From Chthoniobacterales bacterium (lineage in GTDB: Bacteria; Verrucomicrobiota; Verrucomicrobiia; Chthoniobacterales; UBA10450), in contig JACCZQ010000394.1 of assembly GCA_013695905.1 (NCBI GenBank), forward strand, positions 1 to 5,308: a stretch of DNA of 5,308 nt, in the 5' to 3' direction. Below, piece after piece: positions 1 to 5,179 of this stretch (position 1 is its first letter; the number at the start of each line of letters is the position of its first letter). The position numbers and the translations under genes are program-made. The notes beneath the pieces are model-generated. The model searched no databases. It saw only the letters and a list, made by a program, of their open reading frames with translations, and was not told the DNA's origin.

Positions 1-486
1 CAACGAAGGCCGATGCACCAGCGCCCGCGCGATCGCCGTCCGCTGCTGCTCGCCGCCGCTGAGTTGATGCACAAAATGCGACGAGCGTTCCGCCATTCCC
101 ACCAGCTCGAGCAGCTCACGCGCGCGCGCCTCGCTCCCGGCATAGCCGACACCCTGGAGCAGCAGCGGAAAGCTGACGTTCTCCAGCACGCTCATGGTCG
201 GCAGCAGATTGAAAAATTGAAACACGAGCCCGAGCCGCCGGCGCCGATATTCTGTCAGGTCCGCATCCGTCGCGCTGTGCAGCGCCAGCCCATCCACGTG
301 GATCTCACCCGTTGTCGGCGTATCCAGCCCCGCCAGCAGATGCAGCAGCGTGGTCTTTCCACACCCGCTCGGCCCGGTGATCGCCACCGACTCGCCGCGC
401 GCGATCTCCAGCGACACCCCGTCCACGGCGTGCACCGCCCGCTCCCCACTCTTATAATAGCGCGTGACGTTCCGCAGCGAGATCAA
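1..486 (-). CDS. ABC transporter ATP-binding protein, MacB/LolD type (partial, C-terminus outside window)
   Basis: Cytoplasmic ATPase subunit that would power an inner-membrane permease of the MacB/LolCDE/FtsX-like class, which exports or extracts substrates such as lipoproteins or peptides; the substrate cannot be read here. The visible 162 residues, counted from a TTG start at 486, begin MISLRNVTRYYKSGE, the usual N-terminus of the family. They contain Walker A GPSGCGKTT (38-46), the Q-loop Gln in LVFQFFNLLP (Q90), the TMSVLENV segment typical of the LolD/MacB group, and the signature LSGGEQQR (142-149). Walker B and the H-loop lie beyond the window edge. An in-frame ATG at 546 would add 20 residues not typical of the family and deepen the overlap with the divergent gene; an in-frame TAA lies just upstream of it. 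The TTG has only a weak AAGG upstream, so the exact start is uncertain. The permease gene is probably to the left. Confidence 0.9.
   Translation of the reverse strand, partial: MISLRNVTRYYKSGERAVHAVDGVSLEIARGESVAITGPSGCGKTTLLHLLAGLDTPTTGEIHVDGLALHSATDADLTEYRRRRLGLVFQFFNLLPTMSVLENVSFPLLLQGVGYAGSEARARELLELVGMAERSSHFVHQLSGGEQQRTAIARALVHRPSL
453..458 (+). promoter_or_regulatory. Perfect TATAAT, possible -10 box for the pseudouridine synthase gene
   Basis: TATAAT occurs exactly, 5 nt before the GTG at 464, in otherwise GC-rich DNA. Transcription usually starts 6-8 nt after a -10 box, which would put the RNA start on or next to the GTG and imply a leaderless message. The hexamer 17 nt upstream (GTGCAC at 430-435) is a poor -35. 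On the other strand the same bases encode Tyr-Tyr-Lys of the ABC protein, so coincidence is possible. Confidence 0.35.
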
Positions 487-1258
487 GCCTGCCTTATCCG
501 CCAGCGAGCAGAGTCGCGCAAACTGCCGCACCGACTTCACGATCATCGCGGAGACCGCCGCTTACCTCGTCGCCGACAAGCCGCCCTTCCTCCTCGCGCA
601 CCCGACGAAACCCGACGGTGCCCGCACCCTCTGGGGAGAACTGCGGGAGCTCCTCGCCTTTGAGATCGCGAATGGCGGCCAGGTCTCCATCGTGAATCGG
701 CTCGATCGAGAAACGAGCGGCCTGATGCTGGTGGCGAAAACCTCCGCCGCCGCGCGACATTTCGGACTGCTCATGCAGCAGCAACGCATCGCCAAGGAGT
801 ATCTGGCGATCGTCTGGGGCTGGCCCGAGTGGGAGCAGCAGATCGTCGATGCTCCGCTCGCACGGCAGGGCGCACACGGCAGCACCGCCGTTTACCTCAA
901 GCAAAGCCTTCACCCGCAGGGCGCGCCTGCCATCACAGAATTACGGGTCGAGCAGCGCTTCACCCGCCTAACGAGTGCTGGCGAACGCTTCTGCCTCATC
1001 CGCGCAATCCCGAAGACCGGCCGCACCCATCAGATCCGTGTGCATCTGGCGAGCCTCGGCCACGCCATCGTAGGCGACAAAATCTACGGACCTGACGAGC
1101 AGCTCTATTTGCAGTTCATCCAAACCGGTTGGACTGCCGAACTCGAACGCCACCTGCTCCTGCCGCGGCACGCGCTGCACGCAGCGGAGCTGCGACTCGA
1201 TTCCGGCGAGACATGGACCGCGCCTCTGCCGCGCGACCTGCGCGAGTTTCTCCCGTAG
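464..1258 (+). CDS. RluA-family RNA pseudouridine synthase
   Basis: Isomerises specific uridines to pseudouridine in rRNA or tRNA in the cytoplasm; the target site cannot be assigned. The 264 residues form the catalytic domain without an N-terminal S4 RNA-binding domain, as in RluA or TruC rather than RluC/RluD. Landmarks are AYLVADKPPFLLAHP (33-47), the catalytic motif NRLDRETSGLMLVAK (78-92) with catalytic Asp81, KEYLAIVWG (111-119), KTGRTHQIRVHLASLGHAIVGD (184-205) and LPRHALHAAEL (233-243). The first residue of the usual HRLD motif is Asn here. Start choice: GTG at 464 is the first codon after an in-frame TAG at 458-460, and I find no ATG, GTG or TTG between it and the conserved domain. 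It overlaps the start of the divergent ABC gene by about 23 nt, or 83 nt if that gene starts at ATG 546. No Shine-Dalgarno is visible. The gene ends in TAG inside the palindrome shared with the convergent gene. Confidence 0.92.
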   Translation: MTFRSEIKPALSASEQSRANCRTDFTIIAETAAYLVADKPPFLLAHPTKPDGARTLWGELRELLAFEIANGGQVSIVNRLDRETSGLMLVAKTSAAARHFGLLMQQQRIAKEYLAIVWGWPEWEQQIVDAPLARQGAHGSTAVYLKQSLHPQGAPAITELRVEQRFTRLTSAGERFCLIRAIPKTGRTHQIRVHLASLGHAIVGDKIYGPDEQLYLQFIQTGWTAELERHLLLPRHALHAAELRLDSGETWTAPLPRDLREFLP

Positions 1259-1318
1259 GAGCGGCGACACTCCTGTCGCCAGTATCATCCAGGCGACAAG
1301 AGTGTCGCCTTTCCGCTA
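1255..1318. repeat. Nested palindrome (two inverted hairpin units) between convergent genes
   Basis: Two 18-nt units, GGCGACACTCCTGTCGCC (1263-1280) and GGCGACAAGAGTGTCGCC (1292-1309), are each self-complementary hairpins: a 7-bp stem and CTCC loop at 1263-1280, and an 8-bp stem and AGAG loop at 1291-1310. They are also inverted copies of one another, 17 of 18 matching, across an 11-nt spacer. The outer flanks GTAG (1255-1258) and CTAC (1316-1319) also match as inverted repeats and contain the stop codons of the two convergent genes. It may fold as two small hairpins or one long stem. A role as bidirectional terminator or a REP/BIME-like dispersed element fits. There is no T-run after the stems, so a classical intrinsic terminator is not clear. 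Confidence 0.85.
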
Positions 1319-1972
1319 CTCGCGCATCTCCACCGCCACAGCGGTGAAGCGGATCGTTTTCCCCTCGAAGTTGTGCTCAGTGGCGAGCTTCAAGCCGCCG
1401 AACTGCTGGTAATTCTCCCAGGTGCTGTGCCTCACCTTCTCCGGATTCGGGATATAATCCCAGGCCCGCACCAGCTTCGTCTGAGGATCGATGTAGAGCA
1501 GGTATTGATCGGTCGGGGTAAGCCCCACCTGCTCGAAGCTGAGCCGCAGCAGCTCGCATGCAACTCCCTGCGTCTCCTTCGTGCCTTCGTGTGAGTGTTT
1601 CACTCCGGGATCGAGCACCTTCAGCGGCGCGAGCAACCAGTAGCTGTCGTTCACCCAGCGCGCATACGCCGCCTTCTCATCTTCACCCTCGCCCGGCGCG
1701 CCGAGATTTACCGTTAAGTCCTTGCCTTTCCATTGCACCCGGTCGGTGCCGGCGGCGACATCCCACTGATGCTGCACCGACGCCAGCTCCTTCCCGTTCT
1801 CCTCCACCACAAACGTGAACCGCACCTCCTTCACGTTTGCCCAATTCTCACCACCGCTCGCCTTCCATACCTCCGTGGCGAGCTGCCGCGCGCGGTCGTT
1901 TTGCGCCTGCGCCTGCAGGGGAAAAATAACGAGCAGCAGAACCGCAACCACTCCGCAAAGTCTCAGTTTCAT
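1316..1972 (-). CDS. Exported protein of unknown function (LolA-like or DUF6503-like resemblance, tentative)
   Basis: A 218-residue protein with a clear signal peptide: basic MKLR, a hydrophobic stretch to about residue 19, and a signal peptidase I site after A23 (AQA/Q), so probably periplasmic. There is no lipobox. The mature part is rich in alternating hydrophobic residues, suggesting beta-sheet. Recognisable stretches are VWKASGGENWANVKEVRFTF (35-54), YWLLAPLKVLDPGV (111-124), FEQVGLTPTDQYLLYIDPQT (146-165) and AWDYIPN (170-176). These recall a group of exported proteins in several phyla that look distantly like LolA/LolB lipoprotein carriers; this is recognition only, and no function is assigned. 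The ATG at 1972 is chosen because it places the signal peptide at the N-terminus; the frame stays open upstream to 2590, but that part lies antisense to the next gene. It is divergent from the PagL-like gene with 69 nt between starts, so the two may share regulation. AGGCGG directly abuts the ATG, too close for a normal ribosome binding site. Confidence 0.85.
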   Translation of the reverse strand: MKLRLCGVVAVLLLVIFPLQAQAQNDRARQLATEVWKASGGENWANVKEVRFTFVVEENGKELASVQHQWDVAAGTDRVQWKGKDLTVNLGAPGEGEDEKAAYARWVNDSYWLLAPLKVLDPGVKHSHEGTKETQGVACELLRLSFEQVGLTPTDQYLLYIDPQTKLVRAWDYIPNPEKVRHSTWENYQQFGGLKLATEHNFEGKTIRFTAVAVEMRE

Positions 1973-2001
1973 CCGCCTATGCTGACGAACCTCCCGCTGC
2001 A

Positions 2002-2030
2002 TTGCAATCGCGCGCACCCGCCATATCGTA
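2002..2030 (+). promoter_or_regulatory. Weak candidate promoter in the divergent intergenic region
   Basis: TTGCAA (2002-2007) and TATCGT (2025-2030) sit 17 nt apart and each matches the sigma-70 consensus at 4 of 6 positions. The predicted RNA start, near 2037, would leave a leader of only about 5 nt before the ATG at 2042, in keeping with the missing Shine-Dalgarno there. The perfect 8-bp palindrome ATTGCAAT (2001-2008) overlaps the -35. This pairing could easily be chance. Confidence 0.2.
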
Positions 2031-2041
2031 GCCGCCCGTTC

Positions 2042-2653
2042 ATGCGAATCGTCTCCCTTTTTCTCGCTCTTTCGCTCTGCGGCGCGGCCTCGCTGGCGCA
2101 CGCGGGGAACGAGGCCGTCAGTCCGCGGCTCCGGCTGACCGAGCGCGAGGCGCCGCGCTTCGAGGTGGCGGCGGAGACCTCCTACCTCTGGGGGTCGCTC
2201 GCTAACCCGAACAGCTACGAGGTGCAGGCGAATTTCATCACCGCGCGGATGCGCTGGGGAGCCATCGAAAACGACAGCTGGCTGCGCGGCTTCAATCAGG
2301 TTTATCTCCTCGCCACCGTGCAGCCGATTGTCCGCGGACCGGAGAACCTCTACTGGGGCATCTCGGCGGGATTCCGTTACAATTTCGTGCAGCCGGGGAG
2401 CCGTCTCGTTCCCTATGTCTCCGGCGGCGTCGGGCTCGGCTGGATCGACAGCCAGGCTGGTGTTTTTGGCGCGCAGGGGCAGGATTTCACCTTCAACATC
2501 CTCAGCGCGTTGGGTGTCTCTTACCGCGCGTCCGACCGGTGGCAGATCACGGTCGGCGCGCTTTACGAGCATCTCTCGAATGGCGGCCAAACCATTCCAA
2601 ACCCGAGCCTGAATCTGTTCGGGCCGCAGGTGGGATTCACCTACCAGTTCTAG
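2042..2653 (+). CDS. PagL-like lipid A 3-O-deacylase (acyloxyacyl hydrolase family outer-membrane protein)
   Basis: Predicted outer-membrane beta-barrel enzyme of the PagL family, which removes the 3-O-linked acyl chain from lipid A. The 203-residue protein has a signal peptide (MRIVSLFLALSLCGAASLAHA, cleavage after A21), followed by alternating amphipathic segments such as ENLYWGISAGFRYNF (101-115) and LVPYVSGGVGLGWID (122-136). It ends in YQF with a C-terminal Phe, the usual BAM recognition signal. The family active-site stretch is near the C-terminus: YEHLSNGGQTIPNPSLN (175-191), with His177 and Ser179 in the positions of the Pseudomonas PagL His126/Ser128 pair. The residue matching Glu140 of that enzyme is Asn191, so catalysis is likely but not certain. 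The start is the ATG that exposes the signal peptide; the frame is open back to 1733, but that part runs antisense to the divergent gene. No Shine-Dalgarno is seen. The Nudix gene follows after 11 nt. Confidence 0.85.
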   Translation: MRIVSLFLALSLCGAASLAHAGNEAVSPRLRLTEREAPRFEVAAETSYLWGSLANPNSYEVQANFITARMRWGAIENDSWLRGFNQVYLLATVQPIVRGPENLYWGISAGFRYNFVQPGSRLVPYVSGGVGLGWIDSQAGVFGAQGQDFTFNILSALGVSYRASDRWQITVGALYEHLSNGGQTIPNPSLNLFGPQVGFTYQF

Positions 2654-2657
2654 AGGA
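2652..2657 (+). promoter_or_regulatory. Ribosome binding site of the Nudix gene, overlapping the pagL stop codon
   Basis: AGAGGA lies 7 nt before the ATG at 2665 and overlaps the TAG (2651-2653) that ends the upstream gene. This supports the chosen start and suggests translational coupling of the two genes. Confidence 0.75.
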
Positions 2658-2664
2658 TTGACCG

Positions 2665-3276
2665 ATGCCTGCCGACGAAAATGTACTGGTCGTGAGGCGC
2701 AGCCTGCTCGACAAACTGGGCAGCTTTCATGGACTCAATTTCGAGCCGGAGAAATATCTCGGCGCGCTGCTTTCCCGGGAAAACAATTTCTTTCTGCCAC
2801 GCGCGCAGGCGGAGAACGACCCGACGCACAAGCAGATCATCCCCTACGTGTTGCTCGTCCACGGCGACACGGTGCTGCATTATGTCCGGGGCAAGAAGGC
2901 GGGCGAGCAGCGCCTGGTTTCCAAGGGCTCAATCGGCATCGGCGGCCACATGAACGACACCGATGAAACACTCTTCGCGTGGGACGAACACGCCTACCGC
3001 ACCGGCGTGGAGCGGGAAGTGAACGAGGAGATCGGCCTCGAGACCACGTTTGAGGACCGGATCGTGGCGCTGCTGAATGACGACACCACAGAGGTGGGGC
3101 GAGTGCATCTCGGCATCGTGCATGTGTTCCGGCTGGCGGAGCCGAAGGTGCAGAAGCGGGAGGCGATGATTACCAATCTCGGGTTTCTAACCCGCGCAGA
3201 GCTGCGGGCGCGCCGGGAGAGTCTGGAGACGTGGTCGCAGCTCTGTGTCGACTCGCTCGATCGACTGCTGGGGTAA
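2665..3276 (+). CDS. Nudix hydrolase, predicted MutT-type phosphoesterase
   Basis: Cytoplasmic hydrolase expected to cleave a nucleoside diphosphate linked to another moiety using divalent metal; the substrate is unknown. The 203-residue protein matches the group known as predicted phosphoesterase (MutT family), as far as I can recognise it. Conserved landmarks are KQIIPYVLLVHGDTVLHYVRG (56-76), the glycine-rich SIGIGGHMN (89-97) and the Nudix helix REVNEEIGL (117-125), whose E118, E121 and E122 are the metal ligands. The first half of the Nudix box departs from the standard spacing: between the GG (93-94) and RE (117-118) there are 22 residues, more than the simple GX5EX7RE pattern allows. 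The group's C-terminal part includes HLGIVHVFRL (148-157). The ATG at 2665 is fixed by the AGAGGA site 7 nt upstream. The 11-nt gap to the lipid A deacylase gene implies co-transcription, but a functional tie is not evident. Confidence 0.88.
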   Translation: MPADENVLVVRRSLLDKLGSFHGLNFEPEKYLGALLSRENNFFLPRAQAENDPTHKQIIPYVLLVHGDTVLHYVRGKKAGEQRLVSKGSIGIGGHMNDTDETLFAWDEHAYRTGVEREVNEEIGLETTFEDRIVALLNDDTTEVGRVHLGIVHVFRLAEPKVQKREAMITNLGFLTRAELRARRESLETWSQLCVDSLDRLLG

Positions 3277-3297
3277 GTCCCGGGCCGGTGCTGCGCG

Positions 3298-3316
3298 GCT
3301 GAAGATCAGCGCTTTT
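3298..3316 (+). terminator. Possible weak intrinsic terminator after the Nudix gene
   Basis: GCTGA (3298-3302) and TCAGC (3306-3310) form a 5-bp stem with an AGA loop, followed by TTTT at 3313-3316. It lies 22 nt after the Nudix stop and covers the stop codon of the convergent gene. The stem is short, so this is tentative. Confidence 0.3.
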
Positions 3317-3692
3317 GCGGGGAGCTACCGCGCTCGACGTGGATGACGTCTCCGTTCCGGATGAGCACCCGGTAGGCCTGGTTACCCGTGTACATCCCAA
3401 AACGATTCCGCGAGTTTACCCTGAAATTCACGCTGTAGCCGACGAGCTGCCGCTTGCCTCTTTGCTGGAACTTCGCGGGCTTCGGTTCTGAGTCCCAGCT
3501 GATCTTCGCACTCTCGGGATCGAGCAAGCGCTCTTTCAGGAAATTCCTGATGATGAGCTGATAGCCCATCGGGTATTCGCCATAGACCTCTCTGTCGGCC
3601 GCCGCGGGTCGCCTTTGTTCGTTGGCTGCGATACTGTCGGGAACGACGAGGAAGGTTCCGGCGCAAAGAAGAGCGATAATGAACAGCTTCAT
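3306..3692 (-). CDS. Small exported hypothetical protein with a DPESAK / VNSRNRFGMYTG signature
   Basis: A 128-residue protein with a signal peptide (MKLFIIALLCAGTFLVV, cleavage near residues 22-23 after SIA or SIAA), so probably periplasmic. Cys10 sits in the hydrophobic core but does not form a good lipobox. The mature part carries FLKERLLDPESAKISW (51-66), then YSVNFRVNSRNRFGMYTGNQAYRVLIRNGDVI (86-117). The combination of a 'DPxSAK' segment, a 'VNxxNxxGxYTG' segment and a final 'G-V-I' strand recurs in many small exported or lipoprotein hypotheticals of Gram-negative bacteria; no biochemical role is known to me. A TAAGG about 10 nt before the ATG at 3692 is a weak ribosome binding site. 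It lies 103 nt downstream of citrate synthase on the same strand with a palindrome between, so it may be a separate transcript or receive read-through. Confidence 0.8.
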   Translation of the reverse strand: MKLFIIALLCAGTFLVVPDSIAANEQRRPAAADREVYGEYPMGYQLIIRNFLKERLLDPESAKISWDSEPKPAKFQQRGKRQLVGYSVNFRVNSRNRFGMYTGNQAYRVLIRNGDVIHVERGSSPQKR

Positions 3693-3728
3693 AACGCCAG
3701 GACCTTACCGGGATTTCCGCGGGAAGTC

Positions 3729-3762
3729 GAGTGCGGCAGTCCCGGCGCAGGTGCCGCCACTC
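3729..3762. repeat. Intergenic inverted repeat downstream of citrate synthase
   Basis: GAGTGCGGCA (3729-3738) pairs with TGCCGCCACTC (3752-3762), giving a 10-bp stem with one bulged C and a 13-nt loop. It lies 34 nt after the citrate synthase stop. Like the element at 1255-1318 it is built on a GAGTG...GC-rich hairpin located after a gene end. No T-run follows on the minus strand, so it is either a factor-dependent terminator or mRNA-stabilising structure, or a dispersed palindromic element. Confidence 0.55.
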
Positions 3763-3795
3763 CGCCCGTGCGCGTCGGTGACTGAAGAGCCTTGC

Positions 3796-4923
3796 CTACC
3801 GTTCGTCGATCGGAACGACTTTTTTCCCGACCGGTTCGCCGGTGTATTCGCTCAGCGGCCGGAAGAGGCGGTTATCCTCAAGTTGCTCGAGAATGTGCGC
3901 ACACCAGCCGGAACAACGCGCCACCGCGAAGATCGGCGTGAAGAGATCGGTGGGGATGCCTAACGAGTAATAGACAGTGGCGGAGTAGAAATCGACGTTC
4001 GCGTTGAGATTCTTCTTCTCCTTCATCAGGTGCGCGATGCGCTCGGACATCTTGATCCATTTCGGATCGCCGAGTTTCTCGCTCAGCTTCACCGCCATCC
4101 GCTCCAGGTGCGGCGCGCGCGGGTCGAGCGTTTTGTAAACGCGGTGCCCGATCCCCATTATTTTCTTCTTCTGCGTGAGCTGCTCCTCGATAAACGCGTC
4201 CACGCGGTCCTCGGAGCCGATCTCCTCCAGCATCTGGATCACGCCTTCGTTCGCGCCGCCGTGCAACGGCCCCTTCAGGGTGCCGATGGCCGCCGTGACC
4301 GCGGAGTAGATGTCGGTGAGGGTGGAGATCGTCACGCGGGCGCTGAAGGTGGAGGCATTGGTGCCGTGATCGGCGTGCAGAACAAAAGCGACATCGAGCG
4401 TGTCGGCGGCCTCCTGCTGCGGCGGCTCGCCCGACATCAGGTAAAGAAAGTGAGCGGCTTCGCTGAGATCTTCGCGGACGGGCGGGAGCGATTTACCATG
4501 GCGGGCGCGATGGAAGTAGGCGGCGATCACCCCGATTTTTGCCGTGATACTGCGGGCCCGCTTCCGGTTGGCTTCCGCGGAGATGTCTTTGATCGCATCG
4601 GGATCGTACAACCCGAGCATCGAGATGGCGGTGCGGATCACATCCATCGGGTTCGCGTCGTTCGGCGCGGACTTCAGGAAGTCGATCACGCCATCCGGCA
4701 GCTGGCGTTCAGAACGAAGCGTTTTGGCGCAATCATCCAGCTCCGCGCGCGTGGGCAGCCGGTTGTTCCAGAGCAGGAAGACGATCTCTTCGTAGCTGAC
4801 TTTCCCCGCCAGCTCGTTGATGTCGTAGCCGCAGTAAATCAGCTGACCTTTGTCGCCAATGACATCGCTTAACCGCGTGGTGTTCGCGATGATTCCTTCA
4901 AGACCTTTGGCTGCGACTGGCAT
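3796..4923 (-). CDS. gltA: Citrate synthase
   Basis: Condenses oxaloacetate and acetyl-CoA to citrate, the entry step of the TCA cycle, in the cytoplasm. At 375 residues it is of the short type (as in Bacillus or archaeal enzymes and methylcitrate synthases), lacking the longer N-terminal extension of E. coli GltA. All three catalytic residues are present: His221 in PLHGGANE (219-226), His260 in GIGHRVYK (257-264) and Asp311 in NVDFYS (309-314). Other family blocks are HADHGTNAST (183-192), LDPRAPHLE (266-274) and IFAVARCSGWCAHILEQ (331-347), with Arg336 in the substrate region. A GAGGAA at 4931-4936, 7 nt before the ATG, fixes the start. Only 4 nt separate it from the upstream small gene and sucD is close behind, so it is the last gene of a TCA-cycle operon. 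2-methylcitrate synthase activity is an alternative that sequence alone does not exclude; the sucD link favours citrate synthase. Confidence 0.96.
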   Translation of the reverse strand: MPVAAKGLEGIIANTTRLSDVIGDKGQLIYCGYDINELAGKVSYEEIVFLLWNNRLPTRAELDDCAKTLRSERQLPDGVIDFLKSAPNDANPMDVIRTAISMLGLYDPDAIKDISAEANRKRARSITAKIGVIAAYFHRARHGKSLPPVREDLSEAAHFLYLMSGEPPQQEAADTLDVAFVLHADHGTNASTFSARVTISTLTDIYSAVTAAIGTLKGPLHGGANEGVIQMLEEIGSEDRVDAFIEEQLTQKKKIMGIGHRVYKTLDPRAPHLERMAVKLSEKLGDPKWIKMSERIAHLMKEKKNLNANVDFYSATVYYSLGIPTDLFTPIFAVARCSGWCAHILEQLEDNRLFRPLSEYTGEPVGKKVVPIDER

Positions 4924-4927
4924 GCGT

Positions 4928-5164
4928 TTATTCCTCGGCGCCGTTGGCGGGCGTGCCCTCGACTTCTAGTTGGGTGATCATCGGCACATCGATCGTCGTG
5001 ATCGACGGCTTCTCACCAGGGGGCGATATGACTACGGCGACACGTTCGCTGACCGCGATGAAGTCCGGGTGCGGGACATGAACCGATTTGCCGTCCGCGA
5101 TGTGCAGCGTGAACGGCCTGAACGGCGCGGCGTGCAAAGCTTCCCTGATGTAATCTGCTTTCAT
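4928..5164 (-). CDS. Conserved small hypothetical protein between sucD and gltA
   Basis: A 78-residue soluble protein with no signal peptide or membrane segment. It opens MKADYIREALHAAPFRPFTLHIADGK, then SVHVPHPDFIAVSERVAVVI, and closes with a TTIDVPMITQLEVE segment and an acidic tail. The pattern APFRPFTLHIADG...V.HPDF.A.S...I...I.QLEV recurs in small hypothetical proteins I associate with Verrucomicrobiota and Planctomycetota, often several per genome; their function is unknown to me. The ATG at 5164 is 15 nt after the sucD stop and has no clear Shine-Dalgarno, so translation may depend on the upstream gene. Its TAA is 4 nt before citrate synthase, and its last codons carry the gltA ribosome binding site. 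Membership of the operon is clear; involvement in the TCA cycle is not. Confidence 0.82.
   Translation of the reverse strand: MKADYIREALHAAPFRPFTLHIADGKSVHVPHPDFIAVSERVAVVISPPGEKPSITTIDVPMITQLEVEGTPANGAEE
4931..4936 (-). promoter_or_regulatory. Ribosome binding site of citrate synthase inside the end of the small gene
   Basis: On the minus strand GAGGAA ends 7 nt before the citrate synthase ATG (4923) and lies in the last two sense codons (GAG GAA) of the upstream gene, just before its TAA. It supports the start choice and suggests coupled translation. Confidence 0.8.
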
Positions 5165-5179
5165 GAAAGGCTGCTCGAA

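Noticed and set aside
13..663. A 216-codon open frame on the plus strand over the ABC gene and the start of the pseudouridine synthase
   Set aside because: The product is Arg/Pro/Gln-rich low-complexity sequence, while both the opposite strand and the other plus frame encode clear protein families.
1255..1318. CRISPR array
   Set aside because: There are only two units, in inverted rather than direct orientation, with an 11-nt spacer.
1733..2041. Upstream extension of the PagL-like gene
   Set aside because: It would place the signal peptide after 103 residues and lies antisense to the divergent exported protein.
1973..2590. Upstream extension of the exported protein gene on the minus strand, which would make a 424-residue protein
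   Set aside because: It would bury the signal peptide in mid-protein and runs antisense through the PagL-like gene.
2650..2880. Minus-strand open frame of 76 codons under the Nudix gene
   Set aside because: Shadow of a gene with a good ribosome binding site and clear Nudix motifs; no domain of its own.
4030..4872. A 280-codon open frame on the plus strand opposite citrate synthase
   Set aside because: It is fully antisense to a well-supported enzyme with all catalytic residues; its product is rich in Arg, Gly and Val from GC-rich codon shadowing and has no recognisable domain.
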